From NCBI RefSeq assembly GCF_003990915.1, contig NZ_BHXQ01000002.1:186001-250000 (forward strand): DNA of 64,000 nt, given 5' to 3'. Shown in pieces: positions 34,296-42,974 of the stretch; within the stretch, counting starts at the first letter, position 1; every line of letters begins with the position of its first letter. The position numbers and the translations under genes are program-made. Source of the stretch: Chryseotalea sanaruensis. GTDB taxonomy: Bacteria > Bacteroidota > Bacteroidia > Cytophagales > Cyclobacteriaceae. The notes under the pieces are model-generated. The model did not search any database, was not told the DNA's origin, and worked only from the letters and a program-made list of their open reading frames with translations.

Positions 34296-34979
34296 ATGAA
34301 AAAGTTTGTTCTACTCGCATTTCTCCTGATCTCTGTCATGTCTTTTGGCCAGACGGTGATGGTGAGACAGGAAAAACAGAAAATAAAGAACGACAATATT
34401 TACAGCTTTGCCACTACACTTGATGCCAGTGTCGAAGATGTAAATGGTGCGTTGTTGAAGTTTTTGAAAAATTACGGTAAGCCAAAACAACAGGATGAAG
34501 CCATTGTATTAGCAGAATGCATTGTGAATGGGAAAGCTTTCAGCAAAGCACTATATGGTAATACTCGCCAGGCTGGCGCTGCAACATATGCGTGGATTGG
34601 CGTAAATCTTAATGAGTGGGCAGCAGACTCTGCTATGGTTGTTGGTCGTCTTGAGGCTATGGTAAAAGAATTTGGCGTTAACTTTTATCGCGATAAAATA
34701 CAAGTGCAGATTGATGAAGCGCAACGTGCGGTGGACATCGTGAGCAGGCAGCAACAACGAACATTGAATGAACAGCAAAGCATTCAGCAAAAAATTGAGA
34801 GTAATAAAAAGGAATACCAGCAATTATTAAAGGCCATACAGAAAAACCGTAGCGACTCCGTTGCATTGGTGTTGCGCCTCAATAAAAACACAGCCAGTAC
34901 AGACTCGCTACGCACTGTGGCTGACAAAGTAAAGCAAGCAGTTGTGTTTCAGAAAGAAAGACAGGGGAAAGTTAACTAA
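34296..34979 (+). CDS. Secreted protein with C-terminal coiled coil, function unknown
   Basis: 227 residues. A clear Sec signal peptide ends at SFG/Q (about residue 19). A small alpha/beta domain (20-125) is followed by a long Gln- and Glu-rich helix (about 130-190) with coiled-coil heptads and a short tail. No named family is recognised. It has its own promoter and a strong terminator shared with the converging TonB-dependent receptor gene. Confidence 0.75.
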   Translation: MKKFVLLAFLLISVMSFGQTVMVRQEKQKIKNDNIYSFATTLDASVEDVNGALLKFLKNYGKPKQQDEAIVLAECIVNGKAFSKALYGNTRQAGAATYAWIGVNLNEWAADSAMVVGRLEAMVKEFGVNFYRDKIQVQIDEAQRAVDIVSRQQQRTLNEQQSIQQKIESNKKEYQQLLKAIQKNRSDSVALVLRLNKNTASTDSLRTVADKVKQAVVFQKERQGKVN

Positions 34980-35023
34980 TTTGAGCTATGTGTGTTGAAG
35001 ATCAATCTGGTAGAAAGTTTTAT

Positions 35024-35061
35024 AAAAAAGAAAGGCTGTTCTCAGAACAGCCTTTCTTTTT
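35024..35061. terminator. Bidirectional intrinsic terminator between convergent genes
   Basis: Stem AAAAAGAAAGGCTGTTC/GAACAGCCTTTCTTTTT with loop TCA. A and T tracts on both sides let it end transcription of both the gene at 34296 and the receptor gene at 35077. Confidence 0.93.
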
Positions 35062-35076
35062 ATATTCAACTATTAC

Positions 35077-37971
35077 TTAGTTAAGATTATATTTTAATCC
35101 AAGACTGATGGATCTTCCTGGGTTTAGTCTGCTGTAGTATTGATCCTGAGCATTAAAGCCAACAAAGAAGTTTTCCCTTACATCATCTAAAATATTAGAA
35201 ACATTAAAAGTAATGCTGGTCTTTTTATCGGGGCCAAAACTTTTGCTTAAGTTAAAGTTCAAGCTGTTGAAAGGTTCAGCATAAACATCTGGGAAGAGAC
35301 CTCCACCAACTACAGTAAGCGTAGGACCATTAACATTGTAGAATAAACCGCCATCAAAGCCGTTTTCAGGATCTTCGTAAGACAAGCCTACATTTATGAT
35401 GTAGGGTGCTTGTCCTGCCATTTCTCTTGTGCGCTTTAATTCCTGACCATTTTTCTGATAAGCTTTGCGCACATTGTACTCCTGATCGGTCATATCAATT
35501 CTTGAGTCAACAAATGTTAGGTTACCACTTGCAAATAATTTTCTGAAAACTGGTCCGGCAAAGTCAAGCGACTTTCTGAATTCAAACTCAGCACCAAGAA
35601 TTTGTCCATCACCTACGTTACGTGGTTGGAATTCGTTCGTAGTTTGTGCCACTGAAAGTCGTACCAGTTCTATTGGATCAGCAAATTTTTTGTAAAACAC
35701 ACTAACTGAAAACAACTCACCCTTCTTCATGTACTTTTCCCAACGGATGTCGAAGTTGTCTATCAAAGTTTCTCTTAAGTTTCCATCCCAATCAGGAAAT
35801 TTAAACAAACCACCATTAAATGTTCTGTTCGATACAGGATCAAGAATCTGAGCGAATGACAACTCTTTGAATGAAGGTCTGGCTATAGTTTTAGAATAAG
35901 AAAGTCTCAGGTTCTGATTATCTCTGTAGTTATAGATAAAATTACCGGAAGGGAAGAAATGAAGCGCATCAAGTACTATAGCGTCATCAAGATTTCTTCC
36001 GTTAACAACATCTCCATTAGCATAAACACCATCACGTCCGGTATGTCTTTGAACAAAATTTTCAGCACGCACACCAATAATTGCTTTAAGCTTATCGATT
36101 ATCTGAAAATCGTTTGAAACATAAAATGCTGTATTGCTTACTGTAGAGTTAAAGCTGTTAGAATTTGGATCAGGGTTACCCGAAGAGAAATACACAGAAC
36201 CATTTGGGTAAAGAAACTGATCATCCATGATTACGTTTGAGTTGCCGTTGAACTCTGGCTGTGAGCCGAAAAACTGCATGTTGTAAGTAAGGATCTCAAA
36301 ATCTCTTTCCTTAAAAGTATGGCTTGCACCAAACTTAAGCGATGCCGCCTTATTGAATAATTGGTAATTCTTTTTGAAATCTACTTTTGAAACAAGGTTG
36401 ATTTCATCAAGGTATCTCCAAATACGTGATGGATTGCCTGCAGCACCTGAACTAAAAACAGTATCAGAAGAAGTGTAGGTAAATGCAGTTTTTCTGATGT
36501 CTGGTTCAACAATTTTGGAAATCGTTGGCGATACTTTCCAATCAATGCTCCAACCTTTATCAGAAGTGTGGTGTTCACCACTCAATAAAATGTTGGTTAC
36601 ACCTCTCTGACTAAATTCAAGGTTTTCGGATCCGCCAAAGAAACCAGACTTACCAACAGCAGAACCGTTGTCGTCAATAAAAAATCTAGCCGCTCTCTTC
36701 TCACCGTTTTGAAGATGAAGAGCTGACAACTTATATTTTGAATTTTGTGTTTTGTAAGCTAAACCTGCTAAACTTCCCCATAAGGAGTTTCTTTCAGTAA
36801 TTGCTCCCTCTTGAGTAGTGGCATATATTAATTCATATTCGTCAGCAAAAGCCGGGCGCTGATATTCTCCGTAAAAGGCATCGTCATAGAATACAGTTGA
36901 GCTTTTATAAGTTGTGGAAAAAATATAGCCTAGACTTGTGCCATTGTCAAAGTTCTTTTGGTTTGCTGACGAAATACCAAAGCTATAATCCATTAAGCTT
37001 TTTTGATCTTGCGTACCCATGGTCTTATTGAAGCCCTTTAGAAAACTATTTACATCTTGTGAGGTTACACCTGGAGCACCTGGACTAGGGAAAACAGAAT
37101 TGGTTGCACCAGCAGGTAATTGTCTTGTGCCGTCATCAAAACCTAACCAATCGTTCTTACCTCCCTTATAGGTAAAATGATCATCTCTAAAGTGCATGGA
37201 TGGGTTATAGCCAACACTTGCCGAAACATTGAAGGTTTTAACTTCTGGAAAATCTTTTGTTTCGATGTTTACTACACCACCAGTAAAGTCTGCTGGAAGA
37301 TCTGCAGATGATGACTTAAGCACCATCATGTTCTCAATAAGACTGGTTGGGAAAATATCTATCTGAATACTGTTTCGATCTGGATCTAGACCGGGAACAT
37401 CCACTGAATTAAGGGTTGTTTTTGTGTATCGATCACCAAGTCCTCTTACGAAAACATACTTACCTCCCTCTACAGAGACACCTGTAACACGTTTAACTGC
37501 CTCCGAAGCGTCCGAATCACCGATTTGACTAAACTTAGCGGAGGAGATTCCATCAACTAAAATTGGAGCTTTTCTTTTTACGGTAAGTATGGCAGATTCC
37601 GAATTGCGTATGGCTTCGGCTGTTACAACAACACTCTCTAAAGTTTGCACGTCTTCTTGTAATCTGATATTCTCTACCAAGGTTACACTTCCTGATTTAA
37701 CCTCAACACCGGTAACAGTAGTTGTCCTATATGAAACATAGGAAATTATCAAATCATAAGTGCCCGGAAGAATGTTGATATTAAATTTACCGTCAAAGTC
37801 TGTTACTGACCCTGAGGTATTGTTTTTTACCTGAACAGTTACCCCAATCAGGGCCTCTCCGCTCACATCATCGAAGACGGAACCTCTGATTGTACCCTTT
37901 TGATCTTGTGCATTTGATGAAAAACTCAAACAACATAGGCTTAAGCTCAACAAAAACAGCTTTTTTATCAT
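35077..37971 (-). CDS. TonB-dependent outer membrane receptor
   Basis: 964 residues from the ATG at 37971. Signal peptide 1-22 (SSNA/Q). A carboxypeptidase-regulatory-like beta domain at about 25-110 starts at KGTIRGSVFDDVSG. The plug domain (about 135-235) contains VKRVTGVSVEGGKYVFVRGL, and a 22-strand barrel follows to the C-terminal Asn. There is no SusD partner; instead a beta-helix lipoprotein gene lies directly upstream. The pair probably binds and imports one substrate, not identifiable here. The frame is open upstream to 38019, but the added residues precede the signal peptide. Confidence 0.94.
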   Translation of the reverse strand: MIKKLFLLSLSLCCLSFSSNAQDQKGTIRGSVFDDVSGEALIGVTVQVKNNTSGSVTDFDGKFNINILPGTYDLIISYVSYRTTTVTGVEVKSGSVTLVENIRLQEDVQTLESVVVTAEAIRNSESAILTVKRKAPILVDGISSAKFSQIGDSDASEAVKRVTGVSVEGGKYVFVRGLGDRYTKTTLNSVDVPGLDPDRNSIQIDIFPTSLIENMMVLKSSSADLPADFTGGVVNIETKDFPEVKTFNVSASVGYNPSMHFRDDHFTYKGGKNDWLGFDDGTRQLPAGATNSVFPSPGAPGVTSQDVNSFLKGFNKTMGTQDQKSLMDYSFGISSANQKNFDNGTSLGYIFSTTYKSSTVFYDDAFYGEYQRPAFADEYELIYATTQEGAITERNSLWGSLAGLAYKTQNSKYKLSALHLQNGEKRAARFFIDDNGSAVGKSGFFGGSENLEFSQRGVTNILLSGEHHTSDKGWSIDWKVSPTISKIVEPDIRKTAFTYTSSDTVFSSGAAGNPSRIWRYLDEINLVSKVDFKKNYQLFNKAASLKFGASHTFKERDFEILTYNMQFFGSQPEFNGNSNVIMDDQFLYPNGSVYFSSGNPDPNSNSFNSTVSNTAFYVSNDFQIIDKLKAIIGVRAENFVQRHTGRDGVYANGDVVNGRNLDDAIVLDALHFFPSGNFIYNYRDNQNLRLSYSKTIARPSFKELSFAQILDPVSNRTFNGGLFKFPDWDGNLRETLIDNFDIRWEKYMKKGELFSVSVFYKKFADPIELVRLSVAQTTNEFQPRNVGDGQILGAEFEFRKSLDFAGPVFRKLFASGNLTFVDSRIDMTDQEYNVRKAYQKNGQELKRTREMAGQAPYIINVGLSYEDPENGFDGGLFYNVNGPTLTVVGGGLFPDVYAEPFNSLNFNLSKSFGPDKKTSITFNVSNILDDVRENFFVGFNAQDQYYSRLNPGRSISLGLKYNLN

Positions 37972-38025
37972 AATTTTTGCGTTTTCGGTTAAAAGGACCG
38001 GGTTTGATTGGCCACGCAAAAATAG

Positions 38026-38093
38026 ATAGAGCTTGCCCTATGTCAGGGGCAAGCTCTATTATCAAATTGTTCAAGGTCTATTATCAAATTGTT
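38026..38093. promoter_or_regulatory. Hairpin plus two 17-bp direct repeats upstream of the receptor gene
   Basis: A 13-bp perfect inverted repeat with 8-base loop (38026-38038 and 38047-38059) overlaps the first of two identical 17-bp direct repeats TCTATTATCAAATTGTT (38055-38071 and 38077-38093, 22 bp apart). On the minus strand TATTTTTG, a -7 match, follows the hairpin at 38024-38017. This could be an operator/promoter for the receptor, or a terminator after the lipoprotein gene. Confidence 0.5.
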
Positions 38094-38102
38094 ACGTACT
38101 TT

Positions 38103-39578
38103 TTACAGTCCGATACCTGCCAAAGCGCCTGATTGACGAGCCCAAGTCCAGGTAAAGGAAGTAAGGTTAGCACCCAGGGTATTGGCGTTAGCGGCTACAG
38201 CCGTTAATTTATCTGCAGGAATACCAGCAAATACAGTTGCCGCGGATTTTTCAGCAGGCAAAGTATATTGGAAGCCGGCAACGCTGCTTGTGCTGTTGGC
38301 AAAAGCAATCATGGCAGCATACTCTTTAACGTCAGTATTATTGGAAATACCGTAGAAGTAGATATTGCTCATCTGCACATTGGTGTTTGCGTCAAAGTCA
38401 ATAAGGTCGGCTATGTTAGCACCTGCATACACAGTACCATTCATAAATTTATGATCACCATCCTTATAAGTTCCTTCAGGACCATCTAACTCAAAGCCAC
38501 TACCGGTATTTGGAGCAACAATAACAAAGTTACTAACTGTACCATTATAGGCTTGATCAGTATCTAAAGCATCATCAAAAGAATTCCAAACAAGTGCATT
38601 TGTTACGGAAACAGTACCACCAAAAAACTCGATACCGTCATCCTGATTAGCAACTACCTCAATGTTTTCAATAACTGTGCCTGAACCTACTCCACCAAGT
38701 GTTAAACCATTGATTTCGTTACCTGATCCAATGTTTGCACCGCCATGGCGTATTGAAACATAACGAATAATTCCAGAATTATCGGTCTTGTTGTTACCAC
38801 CATATAAACCATTGGCATCAGTTGCTGGTATACCTTCAATTTGAACTTCTGACAACTGACTTCCTGAGCTTGAAGCTGAAATAGGTGCACTACCTAAAAC
38901 AATAACCCCTCCCCATAAACCATTTACTGTAGGCTCCAGGTTAGGGCTTACAATTTGGCCTGGTTGTAATTCATCAGCAACAGATGTAAAAATAATTGGG
39001 CTGGCTGCTGTTCCTTCCGCCATTAGTTTTCCACCACGTGCTACCAATAATGCAGTGGCATTTGCGCCTGTACCTGCCTGACCTTTAATTACAGTACCCG
39101 GCTCGATAGTTAATGTTACACCATTGATTACAGTAATGCGGCCACCAAGTACATAAACAACGCCTGTTTTCCAGGTTGTATTTGCTGTAATATTTGAAGT
39201 AATCGTTACCTGATTACCTTTTGTAACAACAACTTCCTTTAAATCTTCTTTATCGTTATTATCAATTACCGTTAAAGAGATGGTTGCATCACCTGCCTCT
39301 TCGTTGGCGGCAAAAGTAACCACGATGTCTCCAGAAACTGCTCCGGCTGTCAAAGCGGCAGAAACCTCCGCTTCACCACCAGTTGCTGTAACGCTTGCTG
39401 ATTTAAAACCACCAGGAATAGAAACGGTAAAAGTTAAATCAGTTGATTCGCCAATAAGTACGTCCAAAGCAGCAGGTGCTGTGATGGTAGGGCGATCTGG
39501 TGTAGCTTCTTCATCATCGCAAGCCCATGTAAACGCTAACACGGAGGCGATGGCAATCATTGATAAGAATTTTTTCAT
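38103..39578 (-). CDS. Surface lipoprotein with Ig-like and beta-helix domains, partner of the TonB receptor
   Basis: 491 residues. A lipoprotein signal ends in FTWAC (Cys20) and is followed by acidic DDEE, the export signal for surface lipoproteins in Bacteroidota. An Ig-like region covers about 30-125. From about 130 a right-handed beta-helix begins (VYVLGGRITVINGVTLTIEP, then repeated turns). The gene precedes a TonB-dependent receptor by 131 bp, like a SusD analogue in the first position. The ligand is unknown. Confidence 0.82.
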   Translation of the reverse strand: MKKFLSMIAIASVLAFTWACDDEEATPDRPTITAPAALDVLIGESTDLTFTVSIPGGFKSASVTATGGEAEVSAALTAGAVSGDIVVTFAANEEAGDATISLTVIDNNDKEDLKEVVVTKGNQVTITSNITANTTWKTGVVYVLGGRITVINGVTLTIEPGTVIKGQAGTGANATALLVARGGKLMAEGTAASPIIFTSVADELQPGQIVSPNLEPTVNGLWGGVIVLGSAPISASSSGSQLSEVQIEGIPATDANGLYGGNNKTDNSGIIRYVSIRHGGANIGSGNEINGLTLGGVGSGTVIENIEVVANQDDGIEFFGGTVSVTNALVWNSFDDALDTDQAYNGTVSNFVIVAPNTGSGFELDGPEGTYKDGDHKFMNGTVYAGANIADLIDFDANTNVQMSNIYFYGISNNTDVKEYAAMIAFANSTSSVAGFQYTLPAEKSAATVFAGIPADKLTAVAANANTLGANLTSFTWTWARQSGALAGIGL

Positions 39579-39654
39579 GATTAATGTTTTTGGTTTCGAA
39601 ATTTAATTCTGCGCCAAAGGTGAACATCTAATGTTATCTGAAGCGATCGTGTCT

Positions 39655-39671
39655 TTTAACAAATTGTTAAA
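39655..39671. promoter_or_regulatory. 17-bp palindrome upstream of the lipoprotein gene
   Basis: TTTAACAA, a central A, TTGTTAAA, located 77-93 bp upstream of the lipoprotein start. Its core CAAATTGTT is identical to the core of both direct repeats upstream of the receptor, which suggests one regulator for the two genes. Confidence 0.45.
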
Positions 39672-39795
39672 GAGGTTAGGGACTATGTTACTTCAATATT
39701 AAGGCTGTCTATATTATAAAGAACGAAAACAAGCTTTGCATAAGAAATGAAATAGCGGAAGATCATTTACTAAGATATTGGATTCCCGTAGTGTC

Positions 39796-39832
39796 AAAAA
39801 AATAACCTGGCCGCTTCGTGCAACCAGGTTAT
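39796..39832 (-). terminator. Intrinsic terminator after the MoxR gene (minus strand)
   Basis: Minus strand: ATAACCTGG, a 13-base apex, CCAGGTTAT, then a run of T residues. It lies 22 bp after the stop. Confidence 0.9.
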
Positions 39833-39853
39833 CTATACCATTATTAACTTCAA

Positions 39854-40843
39854 CTATTTTGATATAGGCACTTTGTTTAAGATGGCCTTTATGATATCGG
39901 TAGTCTTCACACTATCTGCCTCCGCCTCATAATTAAGAATGATGCGGTGGTTCATCACATCTAATGCTACTTCCTTAATGTCTTCTGGCAATACATAATC
40001 CCTGCCTTCAAAGTAAGCTACTGCCTTAGCGGCCAGATTCAAATTTATACTGGCGCGTGGTGAAGCACCAAATTGTATGTATTGTGCCTGCTCATCCAGT
40101 TTATATTCTTTTGGTTTGCGTGTAGCAAACACCAGTTCTATAATATAGCGTTCCAACGATTCGCTGATCTTCACTTTATTCACCTGCTCACGCACTGAGA
40201 AAATATCTTCTTTAGTAAGCACTGTGTTCACAGTGAAATCAAATTTCATATTTGAAATCCTGCGCATCACCTCAAGTTCCTGCTCTTTTGTAGGGTAATC
40301 AACAGAAACCTTCATCATAAAACGGTCTACCTGTGCTTCCGGAAGTGAATAGGTTCCTTCCTGATCAACCGGGTTTTGGGTTGCCAACACAAGGAAAGGT
40401 TTATCAAGCGTAAATGTTGTCTCACCAATAGTCACTTGCTTTTCCTGCATGGCCTCCAACAAAGCGGATTGTACTTTGGCTGGCGAGCGGTTAATTTCAT
40501 CTGCCAGAATAATATTCGCAAAAATAGGCCCCTTCTTTACCTCAAATTTACCTTCGCGCTGGTTGTAAATCATCGTTCCAACAAGGTCGGCAGGCAAAAG
40601 ATCGGGGGTAAACTGTATACGGGAAAAATCGAGGTGCAACACCTGCGCCAACGTACTCACGGTAAGCGTTTTCGCCAGACCTGGCACTCCCTCTAACAAT
40701 ATGTGTCCATTAGTAAATAAGCCCACCAGTAACCGATTCACCATATACTCCTGGCCAACCACTACTTTGCCTACCTCGTCTAATACTTGCTTAATTTTGG
40801 CTTTATGTTCCTGATGGATCTCTGAAGAAGCTGTTAATGACAT
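39854..40843 (-). CDS. MoxR family AAA+ ATPase
   Basis: 329 residues from the ATG at 40843. Walker A is EGVPGLAKT near residue 45 and Walker B ILADEINRSP near residue 105, followed by LLEAMQEKQVT and the sensor ATQNPVDQEGTYSLPEAQ (all MoxR-specific). MoxR ATPases are chaperones that usually act with DUF58 and VWA-domain proteins encoded next to them. No such partner is adjacent here; the gene stands alone between a terminator and a divergent gene. An earlier in-frame start at 40876 cannot be excluded. Confidence 0.92.
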   Translation of the reverse strand: MSLTASSEIHQEHKAKIKQVLDEVGKVVVGQEYMVNRLLVGLFTNGHILLEGVPGLAKTLTVSTLAQVLHLDFSRIQFTPDLLPADLVGTMIYNQREGKFEVKKGPIFANIILADEINRSPAKVQSALLEAMQEKQVTIGETTFTLDKPFLVLATQNPVDQEGTYSLPEAQVDRFMMKVSVDYPTKEQELEVMRRISNMKFDFTVNTVLTKEDIFSVREQVNKVKISESLERYIIELVFATRKPKEYKLDEQAQYIQFGASPRASINLNLAAKAVAYFEGRDYVLPEDIKEVALDVMNHRIILNYEAEADSVKTTDIIKAILNKVPISK

Positions 40844-41042
40844 ATAAAAAAGTTTTACAGACCAATTAAACGACAATTTTAATGAATCGGGGTCAATTTT
40901 TGTGATGAATCATGATCATAGTTCTTTCGAAGGCACTTTATTCAGTTTGAGTTGTTCTTTTTGTACCTTATTACGGATTATGCTTGTTAAAAAACGTTAA
41001 TTTTTTGATTTTGCGCACCCTCAACTCTAATTTTGATACGAT

Positions 41043-41351
41043 ATGAGCAAACACAGCGGAAACACGCTATTAGCCTTTTTACTGGGCGCAGCTGCAGGAG
41101 CAGCCATCGGCATACTTTATGCCCCCGAAAAAGGTTCGGTTACACGCGAGAAGCTTTCATTTAAACTGGATAAGTACCGCAAAATGCTTCAAGATCTGGT
41201 TAACGACCTTATCGAGGGCAGAGAAACACCACTGACCAGCGAGGCAAAAAGTCAGGGACAGAAGGTGGTAGACGAAACTAAAAATAAGGCTGAGCAGTTA
41301 TTGGATGACGTAGACACTTTGCTTGAGCAGTTAAGAAATTCAAAAGGTTAA
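41043..41351 (+). CDS. YtxH domain-containing protein
   Basis: 102 residues. An N-terminal Gly/Ala-rich transmembrane segment (about 8-28: LLAFLLGAAAGAAIGILYAP) is followed by the KGSVTREKL motif and an amphipathic helical tail, the YtxH pattern. Such proteins are general stress or envelope proteins of unknown mechanism. A TAATTTTG box lies at 41028-41035, very close to the start. The DUF1573 gene follows 19 bp downstream. Confidence 0.85.
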   Translation: MSKHSGNTLLAFLLGAAAGAAIGILYAPEKGSVTREKLSFKLDKYRKMLQDLVNDLIEGRETPLTSEAKSQGQKVVDETKNKAEQLLDDVDTLLEQLRNSKG

Positions 41352-41370
41352 GATTAAAAAAACAATTAAT

Positions 41371-41898
41371 ATGAAGTTGATTATGAGAAATGTGGCCCTG
41401 GCATTATTAGCGTTAGCCTCTCTAACCGCTTGCGGAGATAAAGACGCAGAGAAAAAAATAGCAGCACTTGAGGCGCGTCTTAGCGAATTGGAAGGTAAAA
41501 AATCACCTGCTGCTTCACCGGCTGTTCAAGCACAACCCGTGGAAGAAGTAAAGCCTGAAGGCCCTATTGCTGCGCTTCAGTTTGAAAAAATTGAACATGA
41601 CTTTGGCACTATTAGCGAAGGGCAAAAAGTTTCTTACACCTACAAATTCAAAAATACGGGTGATGCTCCTTTAATCATCCAAAGTGCTCAGCCATCTTGC
41701 GGCTGTACAGTTCCTGAGTGGTCTAAAGAACCAATTCCTGCTGGTGGTGAAGGATATGTAAAGGCTGAATTTGATAGCAAGGGAAAGCCTAATGCGCAAA
41801 ATAAGACTATAACTGTTACTGCCAATACTTTCCCGAAACAAACCACACTGCGCTTTAAGGCCATGGTAATTCCAACTGTAACCGCACCTGTGCAATAA
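41371..41898 (+). CDS. DUF1573 lipoprotein
   Basis: 175 residues. Lipoprotein signal ending in LTAC (Cys21), a short coiled-coil segment (about 25-45), a Pro/Ala linker, then a DUF1573 immunoglobulin-like domain (about 70-170). The domain has the characteristic HDFGTISEGQKVSYTYKFKN and SCGCTVPEWSKEPI. The function of the family is not established. It is in one unit with ytxH and is closed by a strong terminator. Confidence 0.9.
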   Translation: MKLIMRNVALALLALASLTACGDKDAEKKIAALEARLSELEGKKSPAASPAVQAQPVEEVKPEGPIAALQFEKIEHDFGTISEGQKVSYTYKFKNTGDAPLIIQSAQPSCGCTVPEWSKEPIPAGGEGYVKAEFDSKGKPNAQNKTITVTANTFPKQTTLRFKAMVIPTVTAPVQ

Positions 41899-41918
41899 GT
41901 TATAAAATAAATAGCTAT

Positions 41919-41952
41919 AAAAAAGCCCGAGCTTCAAAGCCGGGCTTTTTTG
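41919..41952 (+). terminator. Intrinsic terminator after the DUF1573 gene
   Basis: Stem AAAAAGCCCG/CGGGCTTTTT with a loop of about 12 bases (partly paired) and a T6 tract. Confidence 0.9.
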
Positions 41953-42040
41953 TGCCTAATTCGTAATTTGCGTATTAGAACTTGAAGCTAAGAGCTTGTG
42001 GCTAGTTGCTAAAAGAGAAAAATTAACCGAATTCACTCCC

Positions 42041-42871
42041 ATGTACCATACCCGCCTTGTTGTTATCTGTGAACCTGATTTTTCTGAAATACTGATGGCC
42101 GAAATAGCTGAAACCGGTTTCGATACCTTCATGGAAAATGATAAAGGCTTTGAGGCATATGTTGAAACTGAAAATTTTGACAAACAAATGCTCGAGGCAA
42201 TACGGGAACGCTACAGCCAGCAGACCTCCGTTGTATTTTACCAGGATCGGATTCAGAAAAAGAATTGGAATGAAGAATGGGAGAAAAATTATGAGCCTGT
42301 AATAGTTGATGATCAGTGTATAATCCGGGCAAGTTTTCATCAACCAAATAAGCAGTATCCTTACGACATCGTGATAACGCCTAAAATGTCATTTGGCACA
42401 GGGCACCACGCTACAACTTATTTGATGGTTAAAAATCAGCTCGATATTGATCATACCAATAAACGTGTAATGGATGCCGGTTGTGGCACTGCCGTGCTCA
42501 GTGTAATGGCATGCAAACGAGGCGCAGCCTTTGTAGATTCTTTTGATATTGACGCATGGAGCATTGAGAACGGAAAAGAAAATGCTGAGGTAAATAACTT
42601 TCAGAACATTCGCATCCGACAAGGCAAAATAAGCGAACTGAAATTTGATGAGCCCTTCGATATTATATTGGCAAACATCAATAAAAATATCTTACTCCTC
42701 GAAATGCCTTATTATTTTGCCTACCTGAAACCAGGTGCACTATTGCTATTAAGTGGTTTTTATGAACACGACATACCAGACTTACTAGCCAGGGCTGAAA
42801 AAGAGGGCTTGAGCAAAGTAAAGCAAGTCGTGCACGAGACTTGGGCTACGTTACTGCTACAAAGAAAATAA
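42041..42871 (+). CDS. prmA: Ribosomal protein L11 methyltransferase PrmA
   Basis: 276 residues from the ATG at 42041, which gives the normal N-terminal substrate-binding domain (MYHTRLVVICE). PrmA trimethylates ribosomal protein L11. SAM motif I is MDAGCGTAVLSVMA near residue 145, preceded by MSFGTGHHATT, and the catalytic-site segment is ILANINKNILL. The frame is open 15 codons further upstream, but that part is repeat-like spacer. Confidence 0.92.
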   Translation: MYHTRLVVICEPDFSEILMAEIAETGFDTFMENDKGFEAYVETENFDKQMLEAIRERYSQQTSVVFYQDRIQKKNWNEEWEKNYEPVIVDDQCIIRASFHQPNKQYPYDIVITPKMSFGTGHHATTYLMVKNQLDIDHTNKRVMDAGCGTAVLSVMACKRGAAFVDSFDIDAWSIENGKENAEVNNFQNIRIRQGKISELKFDEPFDIILANINKNILLLEMPYYFAYLKPGALLLLSGFYEHDIPDLLARAEKEGLSKVKQVVHETWATLLLQRK

Positions 42872-42974
42872 GCGCCTTAAAATTACCCATATTGTTTACC
42901 GACTCCCCATCGTTATACAAGGGCAAAACCAAAATCTTGATTAACTTGTCTTCATTTTAGTAACACGCGAAAAC

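Noticed and set aside
39655..39671. Pho box as a firm call
   Set aside because: Only the 11-bp periodicity fits; no phosphate gene is in the window and the consensus for this group is not certain to me.
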